Positions 1-8,480 of a stretch of DNA of 64,000 bases are shown here, in pieces. Source of the DNA: UBA9926 sp023261215. Lineage in GTDB: Bacteria; Pseudomonadota; Gammaproteobacteria; Pseudomonadales; Azotimanducaceae. The stretch's first letter is position 1, and the number at the start of each line of letters is the position of its first letter. The notes below the pieces were generated by a model. The model searched no databases. It saw only the letters and a list, made by a program, of their open reading frames with translations, and was not told the origin of the DNA. Where the stretch lies: assembly GCA_038136035.1 (NCBI GenBank), contig JAYPYV010000004.1, forward strand, positions 1 through 64,000, read 5' to 3'. A program made the position numbers and the translations under genes.

Positions 1-269
1 GGCGCAGCGTCGGGTGGAAAGGGGGCTTGTGCGCAATCCGGCCCGTAGTCTTTGGCGGATCGCAAACCCTTCCAAGTGGGTGCGCTTTGAGGCGCCCGCC
101 ATCTTAAGTCGCCAACGGGGGCTGCCGCGTAAGGAATCCCGAGATAGGCGAACGAATCCTTGGTTTCAAAGCCTTCGAGCTTGCCTTGTTGGGTCATGAC
201 TTGGGTGTTGGCTTTCAGGTTGGTCATGAGCAATGTCCCCAGCACGATGACGATGAGTCTTCTGTACAT
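1..269 (-). CDS. Carboxylesterase type B (N-terminal part, runs off the window)
   Basis: Only the first 89 or so residues are present; the gene continues beyond base 1. The ATG is at 269-267. A basic and hydrophobic leader (MYRRLIVIVLGTLLMTNLKA) looks like a Sec signal peptide, so the enzyme is probably periplasmic or exported. Next comes the N-terminal signature of the carboxylesterase/para-nitrobenzyl-esterase family, with GIPYAAAPVGDLRW at about residues 44-57, followed by a typical APQSAPTW stretch and a cysteine. Known members are serine alpha/beta hydrolases acting on carboxylic esters; the catalytic serine would lie outside the window. No strong Shine-Dalgarno is visible before the start. 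The family call is secure, the substrate unknown. Confidence 0.8.
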   Translation of the reverse strand, partial: MYRRLIVIVLGTLLMTNLKANTQVMTQQGKLEGFETKDSFAYLGIPYAAAPVGDLRWRAPQSAPTWKGLRSAKDYGPDCAQAPFPPDAA

Positions 270-326
270 GAAGGCGTCCGCGGTTGATGAGAGCCCCTAG
301 GCTATCGAGGATTCGAGGGCGTGTGA

Positions 327-695
327 AGGTTTATTCCCCCGGTTGAAGCGATTTCTCTCTTGTTCCGCTGGCTTCATTACCTGGAGGCTGGGTTTAGGCC
401 GGGTGAGGATTTAGCGGATATCGATCTCGTGGGCGTAGATCTGCCTCAGGTGCAGGTGCGCGCACTCGATGCCTGTCGCGAAGTGTGGTTACCCGAGTAT
501 CAACAGTGCGATGGGCAGGGAGAAGCGCACGTGATTCTTGCGGTGACCGATCGAGGGGTGCCCACGATGACGCGTTATCGTCGCATCATCGTTCGGGTGA
601 GTGAGCCGGCCTTGGAGGAGGGGTCTAACCTGTCGAGCTCGGAGTCACTCACTCGCGATACAAGCTTCGCAGGTGACAAAGGGTGTGGGCTCTAA
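327..695 (+). pseudogene. C-terminal remnant of an Sde182/DUF1593-like glycan-associated protein
   Basis: An open frame follows a stop at 324-326. It has no convincing start; TTG at 360 is the first possible one. The translation resembles the C-terminus of DUF1593/Sde182-type proteins: a LEAGFRPG stretch, then EAHVILAVTDRGVPTMTRYR and an IIVRV strand, which in the family (from memory) closes the protein. The last 25 or so residues run into the 3' end of the convergent sulfatase gene. Full-length members are several hundred residues long, so the nucleoside-hydrolase-like N-terminal domain is missing. This suggests a deletion that brought the C-terminus next to the divergent esterase. A short intact protein is possible but less likely. 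Confidence 0.5.
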
Positions 696-3311
696 CGCCG
701 CTAAGCGCGCGACCCAGTCACGAAACCGCACGCCTGCTGTCTCAAGGGTATAGAACGCATCCCGATGCATGATGGTGTGAAAGTCGCCCTCAGCCACATA
801 GGCGCTGAAATTCTCAACCTCATGGCGAATATCGTCGTTGTTGGCGAGTAATCCTGGCAGCATGCTGCCCGTGACGCCTCGATACGCTAAAAACGTTTTT
901 TGAGCCCGGTCCTCTGACGTATCAAAGCGCGCGAAACGAACATTCGGATGGGCTTTTGCGGCAGCGATATACAGCTTTTCGTAGCTGTATTGGCTGGGAT
1001 CGATCTGATCGAAGCCATTTAAGTCTGGTAAGTAGTTAAACGTTCCCCAAGTGTCTCGTGGCCGCGTGTCGGGCTGCGGGAACCGATAGCCACCTCCTGC
1101 GTCACCCAGTTGGGCGATATTGGCATTGGGGTACTGATCCGCGATCAGGCTGGCATAGAGCGGACTGGGGATGGCGCCAGCGGAAGATCCAGTAACGAAG
1201 ATTTGCGAAGCGTTGTTGAAGTGCGCTCGGGCCCAGTTGAGAGCGGTTGAGGCATTCATATGCCCTCGATGGCGGATCAATAGGGGTGATTGATCAGTTT
1301 CAACCGCCGGATAAACCGCATCGTTTTGCCCCAAGTGAACGTCCGCTGTGCAATACGGGACATAAAGAACGCTGTGATCGCGAAAGGGGTTGTCTTTGTG
1401 GCTGAATTCGAAGATGCCTTTGCTTAAGGGCTCGATGACATCTGGATCGCGCCGGTAAGTGGGCTGCATTTCGGGGTCGCAATTTTCTCGGCGCCAGCAG
1501 CCTCCACCACCCTGGAAATAAATCAGCAGCTTGTCTGAATCCGCTTGCCTCGCGAGAAAACGGTAGGGCGTCCCAGCAGAACATTGAGCATCACCGCCAG
1601 GTTCAATCACCTGCCAGGCGACTTGGCTTCCGAGGACAAAATGCGTGATGTCACTCTCCCGATAGCCATAGCGGATCGCTTTGGCTTGCAGGGATTGCCC
1701 CGGGGCTAAAGTCACTGGACCCTGGTACAGCGACCAATGGTCTAGCGCGTCCGTAGGTAAGATGCGATATCCGATCGAGGCGCCCGGGGTCGAGCTCGCA
1801 AGCGTGACCTCGTCAGCCTCGAACTTGATCAACGGCCGCGAGGTGATGGGTTGTTCACCCCCCGGCCACATCTCATCAATCATGGCTTGCTCTGGTCTTT
1901 GACTGAGATCGCCTACTTGAGCGATCCAGTCATCCATGGCAGCTTGAAGCCCAGCAAGCGTGTCCTTGAATGCCGGATCACCCGCAAGGTTCTTCACCTC
2001 GAAGGGGTCAGCCAAGGTGTCGTAAAGTTCATCGACGGGCCGTGGCGCCGTGAAGTAGCGGTCTTGGACGGGGGTGAGTGTCCCTGCACGGTGCCCCTCC
2101 CAGAGGGCCACCATGATCGGGAACATGTCTCGGAAGGCCAGAGGCCGGAAGTAGCTCAGTTCCGGCATATAGTTGCGGATGTATTTGAACTGCCGATCTC
2201 GAGCTGCACGTTGCCAATCCCGGGTTTCGTCCATTCGGTCCCGCCCCGCAAAGATATGAGCTCGCCGCGTCTCATCCAGGAAGGATTGGCCTTGGATGAA
2301 CTGGGGTATGGGCGCGCCCGCAAGCGCCAAAATCGTCGGCGCAAGGTCGACAAACGAGATCAGGCGTTCATCGGTCGTGCCTCTCAGACGGCCATCCGGG
2401 TAGCGAATAATCATCGGGACTTTGATGCCTGAGTCATAGATGGATCTTTTTGCTCGTGGGAAGCCATCGCCATGGTCGGTGGTCCAGATGATGATCGTGT
2501 TGTCAGCGAGGCCATCTGTCTCCAGGTTTTTGAGAATCTCGGCAGTCTGCTGGTCGATGTACTGAATGTTGTTGTACATCTGCGCAATGCTTCGCCTGAC
2601 GGCCGGCGTGTCCGGATAATAGGGCGGTACGGTGACTTCAAGAGGGTCTGTGACCGCCGGAATGTTTGCTGCTCGAAAATCGAGCACGGACTTTAAAAGA
2701 GGTTTAACCCAAGGCATGCGTTGGGTGGCTTGCGTGGTTTCGTCAACCAAGCGGCTTTCGTGCGTGTTCATGAGATTGAACATCGCAAAAAAAGGTTTGT
2801 CCCTGGGCAAGTGTCGCCAGAGGGCAAGGTCCTCCGGGTTCGAAAAGCCCGTGTCGACGTTCGTGTCCCAGATGGTAAAGGGGTTACCAAATTGGTAATC
2901 GGTCTTCGTGGTGTTGGCCGTGGCATATCCGGCCTGTCTCAACAACTCGGGAAATGCCTTGATGTCCGCGGGGGGCACTGCTTCATAGCCCATTTGCGAG
3001 GTGCGCATCTGGTGCGTACCCATGGATTGCGGATAAACCCCTGTGATGAGCGCTGAGCGATTGGGGGCACAGACGCCGGCGGCGGTAAAGGTGTTCGTGT
3101 AACGAATACCGGCTTCAGCCAAGGCATCGATGCTCGGCGTCCGCGCAACTGAATCGCCGAACGCGCCAATCCGAGAACTCATGTCTTCGGCCACAATCAA
3201 GATAATGTTGGGTTTTTCGGTACTCGCGAAGACACAAACCCAAGGCGCGAAAATCATCGAGAGCAATAGCCCAAGCAAGCGGTGTTGGGACACGGTGTGG
3301 CGCTGAGTCAT
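645..3311 (-). CDS. Secreted sulfatase fused to a pectin-acetylesterase-like domain
   Basis: This 888-residue protein carries two enzymes. After a signal peptide (about residues 1-30) comes a type I sulfatase domain, roughly 32-480. It has the NIILIVAEDM metal-binding start and the formylglycine motif CAPNR at 81-85, so Cys81 would be oxidised by an FGE or anSME maturase. TTDHGDG supplies further metal ligands. Residues about 490-560 look like a small beta-sandwich (chitobiase C-terminal or FN3-like). From about 563 the protein matches the pectin acetylesterase/Notum family: LLIYFQGGGGCW forms the oxyanion region, and GSSAG carries the likely nucleophile Ser710. Family enzymes remove O-acetyl or acyl esters. 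The fusion suggests coordinated removal of sulfate and acetyl groups from one glycan. It is read convergently with the DUF1593 remnant and lies downstream of a TonB receptor. Confidence 0.85.
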   Translation of the reverse strand: MTQRHTVSQHRLLGLLLSMIFAPWVCVFASTEKPNIILIVAEDMSSRIGAFGDSVARTPSIDALAEAGIRYTNTFTAAGVCAPNRSALITGVYPQSMGTHQMRTSQMGYEAVPPADIKAFPELLRQAGYATANTTKTDYQFGNPFTIWDTNVDTGFSNPEDLALWRHLPRDKPFFAMFNLMNTHESRLVDETTQATQRMPWVKPLLKSVLDFRAANIPAVTDPLEVTVPPYYPDTPAVRRSIAQMYNNIQYIDQQTAEILKNLETDGLADNTIIIWTTDHGDGFPRAKRSIYDSGIKVPMIIRYPDGRLRGTTDERLISFVDLAPTILALAGAPIPQFIQGQSFLDETRRAHIFAGRDRMDETRDWQRAARDRQFKYIRNYMPELSYFRPLAFRDMFPIMVALWEGHRAGTLTPVQDRYFTAPRPVDELYDTLADPFEVKNLAGDPAFKDTLAGLQAAMDDWIAQVGDLSQRPEQAMIDEMWPGGEQPITSRPLIKFEADEVTLASSTPGASIGYRILPTDALDHWSLYQGPVTLAPGQSLQAKAIRYGYRESDITHFVLGSQVAWQVIEPGGDAQCSAGTPYRFLARQADSDKLLIYFQGGGGCWRRENCDPEMQPTYRRDPDVIEPLSKGIFEFSHKDNPFRDHSVLYVPYCTADVHLGQNDAVYPAVETDQSPLLIRHRGHMNASTALNWARAHFNNASQIFVTGSSAGAIPSPLYASLIADQYPNANIAQLGDAGGGYRFPQPDTRPRDTWGTFNYLPDLNGFDQIDPSQYSYEKLYIAAAKAHPNVRFARFDTSEDRAQKTFLAYRGVTGSMLPGLLANNDDIRHEVENFSAYVAEGDFHTIMHRDAFYTLETAGVRFRDWVARLAALEPTPFVTCEACIASE

Positions 3312-3351
3312 GGCAGAAAGTCCAGTGGTTTCAAGTTAGAACCTATCGAAC

Positions 3352-3389
3352 AAAAAAAACGGCTACAACCCTAAGATTGCAGCCGTTTT
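3352..3389 (-). terminator. Rho-independent terminator of the TonB receptor gene
   Basis: The arms AAAACGGCT (3356-3364) and AGCCGTTTT (3381-3389) form a perfect 9-bp stem with a 16-nt loop. On the minus strand the stem is followed by a run of eight T. It lies 33 bases past the stop of the TonB receptor and before the sulfatase start at 3311, so the sulfatase is probably transcribed separately. Confidence 0.75.
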
Positions 3390-3421
3390 CGATGGGTTTG
3401 AGCCGAAGCTCTTGTCACATG

Positions 3422-5782
3422 TTATTTAGCGCCAAAGTTGTAGCTCACCTCAACGCCGATGTAACGCCAAGCGTCACGCGTCAAGTAAGCGGCTTTCGCA
3501 CCCGCGCCGGCAATCCCACCAAAATCAAATTCTTGATCTTGATAGAAGTCATCCAACGCGTTCTTCGCGTAAATATTGGCGCTCCATGCTCCATCCTTGG
3601 AGTCAATACCAAAGCCCAAATCCAACACGCCGTAAGAGTCACGGTAAGTGGCTGGGTTGCCATTGAGCTCAGAGGGGCTCTCAGACTGCCAACGGTAAGT
3701 GCCGGTCAAATACGCATCGAATGAACCCGCGAGCGGGATGTCATATCGCGCTTGGACGGCGAGCTTGCGCTTAGGCGCATTGTTGATCTGCTTGCCAGAA
3801 AGGTCTTGACTGCCACCCACGCAACCCTGAGCTTCCGTTTGGCCTGGATAACATTGGGCCGTTTTGTATTCATCGAACGTTGCGTCAATGAAGGCAACCC
3901 CACCGTTCAACAGAAGATTAGCCGTGGGCTTAGCGGTGAAGTCGATTTCCACCCCTTGCGTCAGCGCTACACCTGCGCTGAAGAGCGCGAAGCGGATGTC
4001 ACCATTTGGGTTAACGACGGTCGTTTGACCCTGCAGGTCTTTGAATTCCGTTCGGAATGCGGTCACCCCTAGTCGAAGGCTGTTATCAAAGTATTCGCCC
4101 TTGAGACCGAGCTCGAAGGAGCCCACCGTTTCAGGTGGTACAGGGTCGGCAAGCGTTGCCGCTGTAGAACCAAAGATCAGGTCGTAAGCAGGTGACTTGT
4201 AACCGGTTGCGTAGGAGGCATACACCATGGATGAATCAGCAACATCGAACATCAGCGCGACTTTGCCCGTGACATCACTCTCATCAGTCCCGGTTTCAAA
4301 GTAGGGATGAGGGCCAGGCACCGCTGGGCCGGCAACCCCGTCTCGGATGAAGTTCAAATAGATGTCATCGTTGGTGTATCGGAGGCCAACGCTCGCACGC
4401 ATGCGATCATTGAACGCGTAATCCACTTGTCCAAAAGCTGCCCAGTTCTTGGTTTCGACTGTCGAATAGAACCAACTTGCACCGTACAAAGAGAACACAT
4501 AGCTGCCGTCTTCGTTCTTGGCGCACTGGTTAATCGCAGGATCCGGGCTGCCGTTTGGATCGGTCCCAGCTAAGCAGAACAGCGCTTCTCGTTCGAAATA
4601 CCGGTCAACCGATTGATCCCAGTAGAAAAGACCCAACGTGACGGTTGCGTTCTCGAAACCTGTGGAAGTCAAACGCAGTTCCTCAGAGATTTGCTTTTGC
4701 TCTTGGTCGCCACCAGGGCCCACGCCAGAGTCGAACGCACCATTGGTGTTGAAGAGGAATCTTCCTGGGGTCGGCTCATCATAAGGCAGCGTATCAACGC
4801 CTTGATTCGTCTGCAGATTAAAACCCCGCCAAGCGGTGATGGAAGTTAACACCCAGTTGTCTAGATCAACCGTGAGTTCTGCGGACAAGCCACTCGTTTC
4901 GGTGTTGGAAAAGCCGTCTTGCGCATCAAGTGTGATGACGTTCTTCTCATTGACCGTAATGCCACGGCTCTCATAGTCCCATGCGACGTTAGGGTTAGCG
5001 CCGAGGGAGGACAGAATGAACGAACAGCAGTTACGATCTTGCTCAGAGACATCGGCAATCAAGTAGAGGTTCACGTCATCGGAGATATCGATATCGAGTT
5101 TACCGCGGACGCCCCAGCTCTCATCGCCGTTGATGTCATTGCCGGTGAATGCGTTCTTCGCCCAGCCATCGTACTTCTTGCTGAAGAATGAAACTCGACC
5201 CCGCATGTTGTCGGACAAGGGGCCAGAGGCCGATACGGATGCCGTCCAGGCATTGTCATCAGATGCCGTAACCTTGACGCTGCCCTCAGCTTCCTCAGAC
5301 GGGCGCTTGGTCACAATGTTAACGACGCCGCCAGTTGAGTTCTTACCAAAGAGCGTGCCCTGAGGACCACGTAGAATCTCAACGCGCTCGATGTCGTTTA
5401 GGTCCGAGATGAACTGCACCGTTCGAGCAATCGAAACGCCGTCAACCACGTTGGAGACGGTAGGCTCCACCGCTGTTTGGAAAGCGGTTGTGCCAATTCC
5501 TCGAACCAAGACACCCACACCACGCATATCGCCCGTTTGGTTATAGGTCATCGATGGTGACATTTGCACCAAGTCTTGGAACTCAGTGATTTTAGCCAGG
5601 TCAAGGGTTTCGCCTGACAGTGTGCTCACTGCGACAGGAACGTCAGTGTACTTCTGCTCCCGTTTTTGTGCAGTGACCACGATCTCTTCAAGAGATGTGT
5701 CGGATGCCGCGAAAGTCGCGCCGGCGTAAAGCATCCCCGCCGCAGCCAGGGTCATCGCGGCCCTGTTTGTGAAGGTATTCAT
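3422..5782 (-). CDS. TonB-dependent outer-membrane receptor
   Basis: A receptor of 786 residues that imports a substrate across the outer membrane using TonB energy. A signal peptide ends near residue 25 (ATFA). It is followed by the TonB box EEIVVTAQKR, a plug domain with the RGPQGTLFGKNSTGG motif, and a 22-strand-type barrel. The protein ends in VSYNFGAK rather than in the usual terminal aromatic residue. The start at 5782 is preferred to an upstream ATG at 5827 because GGGGGAGAA lies just before it and the signal peptide then begins correctly. It follows the LacI gene with 41 bases between them and probably shares its transcript. The neighbouring sugar permease and GH3 enzyme suggest a glycan ligand, but the Fe-siderophore-like architecture alone does not prove this. 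Confidence 0.9.
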   Translation of the reverse strand: MNTFTNRAAMTLAAAGMLYAGATFAASDTSLEEIVVTAQKREQKYTDVPVAVSTLSGETLDLAKITEFQDLVQMSPSMTYNQTGDMRGVGVLVRGIGTTAFQTAVEPTVSNVVDGVSIARTVQFISDLNDIERVEILRGPQGTLFGKNSTGGVVNIVTKRPSEEAEGSVKVTASDDNAWTASVSASGPLSDNMRGRVSFFSKKYDGWAKNAFTGNDINGDESWGVRGKLDIDISDDVNLYLIADVSEQDRNCCSFILSSLGANPNVAWDYESRGITVNEKNVITLDAQDGFSNTETSGLSAELTVDLDNWVLTSITAWRGFNLQTNQGVDTLPYDEPTPGRFLFNTNGAFDSGVGPGGDQEQKQISEELRLTSTGFENATVTLGLFYWDQSVDRYFEREALFCLAGTDPNGSPDPAINQCAKNEDGSYVFSLYGASWFYSTVETKNWAAFGQVDYAFNDRMRASVGLRYTNDDIYLNFIRDGVAGPAVPGPHPYFETGTDESDVTGKVALMFDVADSSMVYASYATGYKSPAYDLIFGSTAATLADPVPPETVGSFELGLKGEYFDNSLRLGVTAFRTEFKDLQGQTTVVNPNGDIRFALFSAGVALTQGVEIDFTAKPTANLLLNGGVAFIDATFDEYKTAQCYPGQTEAQGCVGGSQDLSGKQINNAPKRKLAVQARYDIPLAGSFDAYLTGTYRWQSESPSELNGNPATYRDSYGVLDLGFGIDSKDGAWSANIYAKNALDDFYQDQEFDFGGIAGAGAKAAYLTRDAWRYIGVEVSYNFGAK

Positions 5783-5803
5783 TGGATTTCTCCCCCCGTT
5801 TGA

Positions 5804-5817
5804 GTGTTGTAAAACAC
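5804..5817. promoter_or_regulatory. Short inverted repeat between lacI-type gene and TonB receptor gene
   Basis: GTGTT and AACAC are separated by GTAA in the 41-bp space between the regulator stop (5824) and the receptor start (5782). It may be a small hairpin that sets relative expression, or a protein site. It could also be chance. Confidence 0.25.
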
Positions 5818-5823
5818 AGTCCT

Positions 5824-6864
5824 TCATGGTTGCTTTGGCGGCTCCGCCGTAGAGCCTCTGATAATGAGGTCCATCGACATGGTGACGCCGGTGATCCTAT
5901 TGGTGCCCGTTTTCAGGCGCTCAATAAGGAGTTCGGTGCTGGTCTCTGCCATCTGATTGACCGGTTGGCGAACGGTCGTGAGTGGCGGCCAGAGTTGTTC
6001 GGCGATGACCGAGTCATCAAAACCAACAACGGATAATTCTTTAGGCAGTGATAGCCCAGCTTCATGCGCGGCGCTGATCACGCCGGCGGCCATATCGTCA
6101 TTGGCAGCAAAAATAGCGGTTGGACGTTGATCCGTGCTTGCAAGAATAGTTCTAGCGGCTTCAAAGCCTGAAGCAAATGAGTTGAAACCTTGCTGCACCC
6201 AATTGCGCTCGATGATGATACCCGCATCACGCATTGCTGAGCGGTAACCTTGCTCTCTAAAAGCACCGTCTTTTGAGTCGGGGTGCGCGCAAATGAAGGC
6301 AATTTTTCGATGTCCGAGACCTAGAAGATGTGCCATCACATCTCGGCTGCTTTTCAAGTCATCGGTTCTGATGATCGGCATATTGGAGGGGTTGTCTTTG
6401 ACCGTATTGAGTCCTGCCCAAGGGATGTCCAACGCTTGTAGTCGTTTGTGTAGAACAACGTCGTCAGAGAGCGGGGGTGCCAAGACCGCGCCTTCAACAC
6501 GAGTCCCCCACAGGTGTTGGGCCACATCCTCGACCATGGCTGAATGACCTTTGATCGACTTCGGTATGGCGTAAAAAAGGCCTTGATAACCAGCTTCGCG
6601 ACAGCGCCTCAAGATGCCCATATGGATTTGGGTGGCCCATGTTGATGCCGCAGCCTCCTCGTTGCAGACAAAGCTGATCAAAAACGTTCGCTTACTTGCG
6701 AGTCCCTTAGCCGCTAGGTTAGGCCGATAACCGAGGCTTTGAACCGCTGCTTCGACTTTTTCCCGAGTTGACGCTCGAACGGAGTCCTCTCCGTTGACCA
6801 CCCGTGAGGCAGTCTTGGCGGAGACTCCAGCTTTCTTTGCGACATCAGCGAGCGTAGCGGTCAT
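5824..6864 (-). CDS. LacI-family transcriptional regulator
   Basis: A 346-residue sugar-responsive DNA-binding protein. Residues about 4-24 form the LacI helix-turn-helix (LADVAKKAGVSAKTASRVVN), followed by the hinge region with YRPNLAAKGL. Residues about 60-340 form a periplasmic-binding-protein-like effector domain, with GFDDS and TTVRQP motifs typical of the family. It is transcribed with the TonB receptor and divergently from the MFS permease and GH3 genes. It therefore most likely represses both arms until its sugar (perhaps glucose or a beta-gluco-oligosaccharide) appears. The effector is inferred from neighbours only. Two near-identical candidate operators lie in the divergent promoter region. 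Confidence 0.92.
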   Translation of the reverse strand: MTATLADVAKKAGVSAKTASRVVNGEDSVRASTREKVEAAVQSLGYRPNLAAKGLASKRTFLISFVCNEEAAASTWATQIHMGILRRCREAGYQGLFYAIPKSIKGHSAMVEDVAQHLWGTRVEGAVLAPPLSDDVVLHKRLQALDIPWAGLNTVKDNPSNMPIIRTDDLKSSRDVMAHLLGLGHRKIAFICAHPDSKDGAFREQGYRSAMRDAGIIIERNWVQQGFNSFASGFEAARTILASTDQRPTAIFAANDDMAAGVISAAHEAGLSLPKELSVVGFDDSVIAEQLWPPLTTVRQPVNQMAETSTELLIERLKTGTNRITGVTMSMDLIIRGSTAEPPKQP

Positions 6865-6911
6865 TGCGTTCGGTGCACGTATGAGCTGCTTGAAGCGTAA
6901 CGTAAAAAAAA

Positions 6912-6925
6912 TGACAGCGCTAGTA
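6912..6925. promoter_or_regulatory. Candidate LacI operator, copy 1
   Basis: TGACAGCGCTAGTA, 48 bases upstream of the LacI-type gene. The central AGCGCT is a perfect palindrome with a CG-type centre as in LacI-family operators. The same 14-mer with one change recurs at 7061-7074. Confidence 0.45.
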
Positions 6926-7060
6926 CTTTTGATATCTAAAACCGAAGATAGATGATCGGAGCAGAAAAGACACTTAGTATGTAGTTTCTTTATTTTTCTA
7001 TATAAACAGTGCCAAAAGTGAATGTGAGTGAATCGCTCAAAGTCCTGTCGGAGTTTTTAT

Positions 7061-7074
7061 TGACAGCGCAAGTA
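7061..7074. promoter_or_regulatory. Candidate LacI operator, copy 2
   Basis: TGACAGCGCAAGTA, 81 bases upstream of the permease start. It matches copy 1 at 13 of 14 positions, in the same orientation, 149 bases apart. The spacing would allow repression of both divergent promoters or DNA looping. Confidence 0.45.
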
Positions 7075-7154
7075 AAATAAATAACCATTCCGGCTCGAAA
7101 CGAATCTGATAGTGCGTTGTTGCTCGAACGAGTACCGCACTCAGGGGGAGAAAC

Positions 7155-8480
7155 TTGGTCGTTGAGTCAGCGCAAGAGCGCGTGAGTGCACAGATCAGTC
7201 CAGCCATTGCGGCGCCGGAACATCGATTTGCACTTCTTGCGCTGACGACCTTGTTTTTTATGTGGGGGTTTATTAGCTGCCTCAACGATATATTGATTCC
7301 CCATTTGAAGAACGTTTTCCAGCTGAACTACACGCAGGCCATGTTGATTCAGTTTTGTTTCTTTGGTGCGTACTTCGTGATGTCCGTCCCCGCTGGGCGG
7401 CTGATTCATCGCATTGGTTACAAGGGCGGGTTAGTGGTTGGACTGTTGGTGGCAGGGGTAGGCTGCATCCTGTTTAACCCGGCCGCGTCAATCAAAGTCT
7501 ACGCCCTGTTTTTGGGGGCGCTTTTCGTCCTGGCCTCTGGCATTACCATTCTTCAGGTCGCAGCGAATCCCTATGTCACTGCCCTCGGCCCCGTGGAGAC
7601 AGCATCGAGCCGGTTGACATTGACGCAAGCCTTTAATTCGCTCGGTACGACCGTCGCACCTATTTTTGGGGCCGCCATGATCCTAGCGGTTGCACCAGAG
7701 GTACTGCCCGAGCTGGGTGGCCCAGCCGCATCCAGCGAGGCGGAGTTGGAGGCTTTTCGCCAAGCCGAGGCCGATGCCGTCAAAGCACCCTACTTGATGT
7801 TGGCGGCGGCACTCTGGGTTCTCGCGGTGATCTTCACAAAACTCAGACTCCCAGCTCTGCGTGACGAGGATCTTGGGCCTGCAGGCAACGAGACGAGCCA
7901 TGATTCAATCTGGCGACAAACGCATTTGGTCTTGGGTGCGCTGGCCATCTTCCTCTATGTCGGTGGCGAGGTCGCGATAGGCAGTCTGATCGTTAACTTT
8001 CTAGGCGAGCCACACATTCTTGGTCTTGATGAAAAGACCGCAGCCCAATTCGTTGCTTACTACTGGGGTAGCGCCATGGTTGGGCGTTTCATTGGGTTTT
8101 GGGTGATGACCAAAATATCTGCAGGAAAAGTACTCGCCGCACATGGCCTGGCGGCCATTGCGTTACTGATTGGAGTGGTCAGCCTCGATAGTCTGCCTGC
8201 AGCGATCTGCATTCTGCTGATCGGGCTATTCAATTCGATCATGTTTCCAACGATTTTTAGTTTGGCTGTGAGGGACCTCGGCAGCTTAACCAGCCAAGGC
8301 TCTGGACTCTTGTGTTTGGCGATCTTTGGCGGCGCGATGGTGCCACTCGCGCAGGGTGCACTGGCGGATTCGATAGGCCTGCAATCGTCGTTCGTCCTGC
8401 CGATGGCGTGTTACGCGTTCATTATTTTTTATGGGATCAGCGGTGCGAATATGCGTCCACTGAATCGAGGAGAGCTTTGA
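7155..8480 (+). CDS. FucP/GlcP-like MFS sugar permease
   Basis: A 441-residue inner-membrane protein with about 12 membrane segments, of the fucose/glucose/galactose:H+ symporter branch of the major facilitator superfamily. Recognisable parts are FFMWGFISCLNDILIPHLK in the first helix, the PAGRLIHRIGYKGG loop, and the LQVAANPYVTALG and LTQAFNSLGTT stretches. It would import glucose or a related monosaccharide released by the periplasmic GH3 enzyme. The start is an unusual TTG, chosen because AGGGGGAG ends four bases before it. Its stop overlaps the GH3 start as TGATG, so the two are translationally coupled. Confidence 0.88.
   Translation: MVVESAQERVSAQISPAIAAPEHRFALLALTTLFFMWGFISCLNDILIPHLKNVFQLNYTQAMLIQFCFFGAYFVMSVPAGRLIHRIGYKGGLVVGLLVAGVGCILFNPAASIKVYALFLGALFVLASGITILQVAANPYVTALGPVETASSRLTLTQAFNSLGTTVAPIFGAAMILAVAPEVLPELGGPAASSEAELEAFRQAEADAVKAPYLMLAAALWVLAVIFTKLRLPALRDEDLGPAGNETSHDSIWRQTHLVLGALAIFLYVGGEVAIGSLIVNFLGEPHILGLDEKTAAQFVAYYWGSAMVGRFIGFWVMTKISAGKVLAAHGLAAIALLIGVVSLDSLPAAICILLIGLFNSIMFPTIFSLAVRDLGSLTSQGSGLLCLAIFGGAMVPLAQGALADSIGLQSSFVLPMACYAFIIFYGISGANMRPLNRGEL

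Noticed and set aside
1851..2432. 193-residue plus-strand frame inside the sulfatase gene
   Set aside because: It is antisense to a clearly coding region with conserved motifs and has no domain of its own.
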